Positions 3,280 to 5,226 of a stretch of 5,226 nucleotides of DNA are shown here, piece after piece; within the stretch, counting starts at the first letter, position 1; each line of letters opens with the position of its first letter. The notes beneath the pieces are model-generated. The model did not search any database and had not been told where the DNA came from. It saw only the letters and a program-made list of their open reading frames with translations. Origin of the DNA: Ruminococcaceae bacterium UBA2806 (GTDB lineage Bacteria > Bacillota > Clostridia > Oscillospirales > Acutalibacteraceae); NCBI GenBank assembly GCA_002351795.1, contig DEHG01000016.1, positions 1,434-6,659 of the forward strand, read 5' to 3'. The position numbers were made by a program, and so were the translations under genes.

Positions 3280-5226
3280 TCAAGAGTTGAAATAATTCTT
3301 AGCTGCTTCTCCGTACAGATATAATGCTCTCATTGTATTGCAAAGCGCTATATCCTTCTCATCCGTACTTGACTCAAGCTGTTTAAGAACAGAATATGCA
3401 TACGACATCGGCGAACAAGCTAAATAACAAACATACTTATCGCTTCCATATTCCTGTTCCTTAGTATCATACAAGGACAAATAAACGTTGTTTGTAAGTC
3501 TTTGTGCAGAAATATTTGAAATCGTCACATAATACAGTCCGTTACCATCACTGATGAATTCTTTCTTGCTGCCGAATTCTGTAAAATAATACCTGTCGGG
3601 ATCACTGAGTTCAAAATAAAGCTTGATGCAAGTCTCCGATCTTAACAGGAGGGAATATCCTTTAAACACTACTCCATCGGGAAGACTGGATTTATTATAC
3701 TTATATCCATTTAGTGTATCAGATGTTACAGATGATACATCATTCGTAACGACATTTGACTCTGTATGATAATTAAAATACTTCTTTGCATATGAAGCAT
3801 ATACCTCAAGAGCGTCAACAAGATCTCTGAGTTTCCCTATGCCGTAAGTTGCCCTCACATAGCTATCGTAATCACCTACGCTATAACTGTATACATTGCC
3901 TTCCACAGCTTCTTCAGCCTTTGAAGTCTTTTTAAGCAGATCAAGCAAATTATTATCCTTGTCATAAACCGCAAAAGATACCTTCTCATGTATTTCCTTT
4001 GCAGCTACCCTGTATGTAAATTTATAGCCCTTGAGCCTGTCAAATTCTGCGTCCTTTATCATTACCTTCATTTTGCCTGAGGGTCCGTCCATAAGAACAT
4101 ATGCGCCGCTGTTTTCTGCTCTGACAGATTCGGGCAGCAATGCATAAAAATTCAGTCCTATCTGTCCCTCAAGAGTAAGGCTTGCGCCGATAACAGTACT
4201 GTCGGAGATCACTCTCTTATCTCTGTAAATTACAGAGCCAGGAGTTGTGAAGGTCGCATATTCTTTATCAGAATTCAACATATAATGTTCCCCGTCGTAA
4301 TCGGATATCCTGTACCATCCGCAGTATTCTGTATTTTCGTTTTCAAGCGCCTGATTCTTTGTAAACTGAATATTTCCGGGAATATCTATCTCCGTCAGAT
4401 TTATTGCATTTTTAAACATATCTCTGTAATAAGAGCCTTCTTTATTACTGCTGTAATTTGATGGAAAATTGAACAGCTTTACCTTTTTTAAAGAAGTGCA
4501 GCCTTCAAAAATACTATACATCGCACAATAAGAGCCATTCTCGAATGCCCAGTGACTTATATCTACTTCTTCCAGGGATGAACAGTTTTTGAAGACTTCA
4601 TCGAGATAAGAAAGGTTAGTCGTTTTAATATTATCGAGATTTACGGAGGTAAGGGATGTACACCCATCAAACATATTGCTAAGGCTGTAAATAGATGAAT
4701 TTGACAGCTCGGGAAGAACTATCTTTTTAAGTGAAGAACAGCCTTTGAATGTTTCAGACAAGTATACAACGTTACTCATATCTAAACCGCTGAGGTCAAT
4801 TTCTTTAATTGATGAACAGCCCTCAAACATACTGCCGATATCATTGATACCGGAAAAATCCATGCCGTTAAAATCAATACTCTCAAGCGATGCACAGTTA
4901 TGGAATATATCATACATTTGTGACGGTTTTGCTCCAGACGGCATTTTCACTTTCTTCAGATCATTACATCCATAAAAGAAACTTGAAAAACTAGGATTGC
5001 TTATTGTAAAGCTGCTCAGATCAAGCTCTGTAAAACAGGAGCCTTGAAACATTTGATCATAAGAAGAAACATTTCCAAAATCAAAGGTGCTTAAATCTAT
5101 AGCTGAACATCCACAGCCGCTGAACATTCGGGACATATCTGTAACATTAGCTGTATTAAGCTTACTGAAATCAAAGCTGCCATGAAAACTTTCAAACATA
5201 CTATTCATATTGGTAACATTTGATGT
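3280..5226 (-). CDS. BspA-type leucine-rich-repeat surface protein, C-terminal 648 residues (5' end outside window)
   Basis: The reading frame is open to the right edge (TSNVTNM continues upstream of the first ATG at 5208), so the N-terminus, and presumably a signal peptide, is missing. Counting from that Met, residues 1-280 form about eleven BspA/DUF285-like repeats of 24-31 residues. Each has an MF, IF or VF pair, usually Gly-Cys-x-Ser-Leu, then a strand such as EIDLSGLDMSNV. After a linker with GWYRISDYDG (297-306) come two related C-terminal modules. The first (about 335-482) opens GASLTLEGQIGLNFY and ends ALEVYASYAKKYFNY. The second (about 500-640) has GYSLLLRSETCIKLYF and ends ALYLYGEAAKNYFNS. 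Such module pairs occur in cell-surface proteins of Ruminococcus-type bacteria (from memory). BspA-type LRR proteins are generally exported adhesion or binding proteins; the ligand here is unknown. No sortase motif or dockerin is visible at the C-terminus. The small-peptide gene follows in the same operon. Confidence 0.9.
   Translation of the reverse strand, partial: TSNVTNMNSMFESFHGSFDFSKLNTANVTDMSRMFSGCGCSAIDLSTFDFGNVSSYDQMFQGSCFTELDLSSFTISNPSFSSFFYGCNDLKKVKMPSGAKPSQMYDIFHNCASLESIDFNGMDFSGINDIGSMFEGCSSIKEIDLSGLDMSNVVYLSETFKGCSSLKKIVLPELSNSSIYSLSNMFDGCTSLTSVNLDNIKTTNLSYLDEVFKNCSSLEEVDISHWAFENGSYCAMYSIFEGCTSLKKVKLFNFPSNYSSNKEGSYYRDMFKNAINLTEIDIPGNIQFTKNQALENENTEYCGWYRISDYDGEHYMLNSDKEYATFTTPGSVIYRDKRVISDSTVIGASLTLEGQIGLNFYALLPESVRAENSGAYVLMDGPSGKMKVMIKDAEFDRLKGYKFTYRVAAKEIHEKVSFAVYDKDNNLLDLLKKTSKAEEAVEGNVYSYSVGDYDSYVRATYGIGKLRDLVDALEVYASYAKKYFNYHTESNVVTNDVSSVTSDTLNGYKYNKSSLPDGVVFKGYSLLLRSETCIKLYFELSDPDRYYFTEFGSKKEFISDGNGLYYVTISNISAQRLTNNVYLSLYDTKEQEYGSDKYVCYLACSPMSYAYSVLKQLESSTDEKDIALCNTMRALYLYGEAAKNYFNS

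Overview
The window looks like a spore-forming, gut-type Firmicute of the Clostridia, probably a Ruminococcus or close Oscillospiraceae relative. The reasons are a dipicolinate synthase operon (a sporulation marker), AT-rich intergenic DNA, strong AGGAGG-type ribosome binding sites, Ser/Glu-rich lipoproteins, and a BspA-type leucine-rich surface protein whose C-terminal modules resemble those of Ruminococcus surface proteins. TGA is used as a normal stop (dpaA, dpaB and the BspA gene all end in TGA), so the in-frame TGA noted below is a lesion and not an alternative code.

Left part (1-935, minus strand): a small operon read leftwards from a perfect-consensus housekeeping promoter (TTGACA, 17 nt, TATAAT). 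Its first gene is a decayed SGNH/GDSL-hydrolase lipoprotein. It has lost its start codon (ATA where ATG is expected), carries TGA in the lipobox, and lacks the middle of the protein. The second gene is the N-terminus of an apparently intact lipoprotein that runs off the window.

Divergent intergenic region (864-1475, about 610 nt): besides that promoter it holds a short perfect dyad, an imperfect hairpin resembling a dispersed repeat, and a compact promoter/stem/T-run unit that looks like a free-standing small RNA of about 78 nt. A possible sigma-K promoter for the spore operon follows, then roughly 190 nt of leader with nothing recognisable.

Centre (1476-2899, plus strand): dpaA and dpaB (spoVFA/spoVFB) overlap by 4 nt. 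Together they encode the enzyme that turns the lysine-pathway intermediate 4-hydroxy-tetrahydrodipicolinate into dipicolinic acid for the spore core.

Right part (2945-5226): downstream of dpaB is a transposase-less structured remnant that looks like the two ends of an IS200/IS605-type element. Next is a strong terminator, probably bidirectional, between convergent operons. The minus-strand operon entering from the right consists of the C-terminal 648 residues of the BspA-like LRR protein and then an overlooked 38-codon gene for a small acidic peptide with a near-perfect Shine-Dalgarno sequence.

The main candidates for something undescribed are the BspA/small-peptide pair and the putative small RNA upstream of dpaA. 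All calls come from reading the sequence; no database search was possible.
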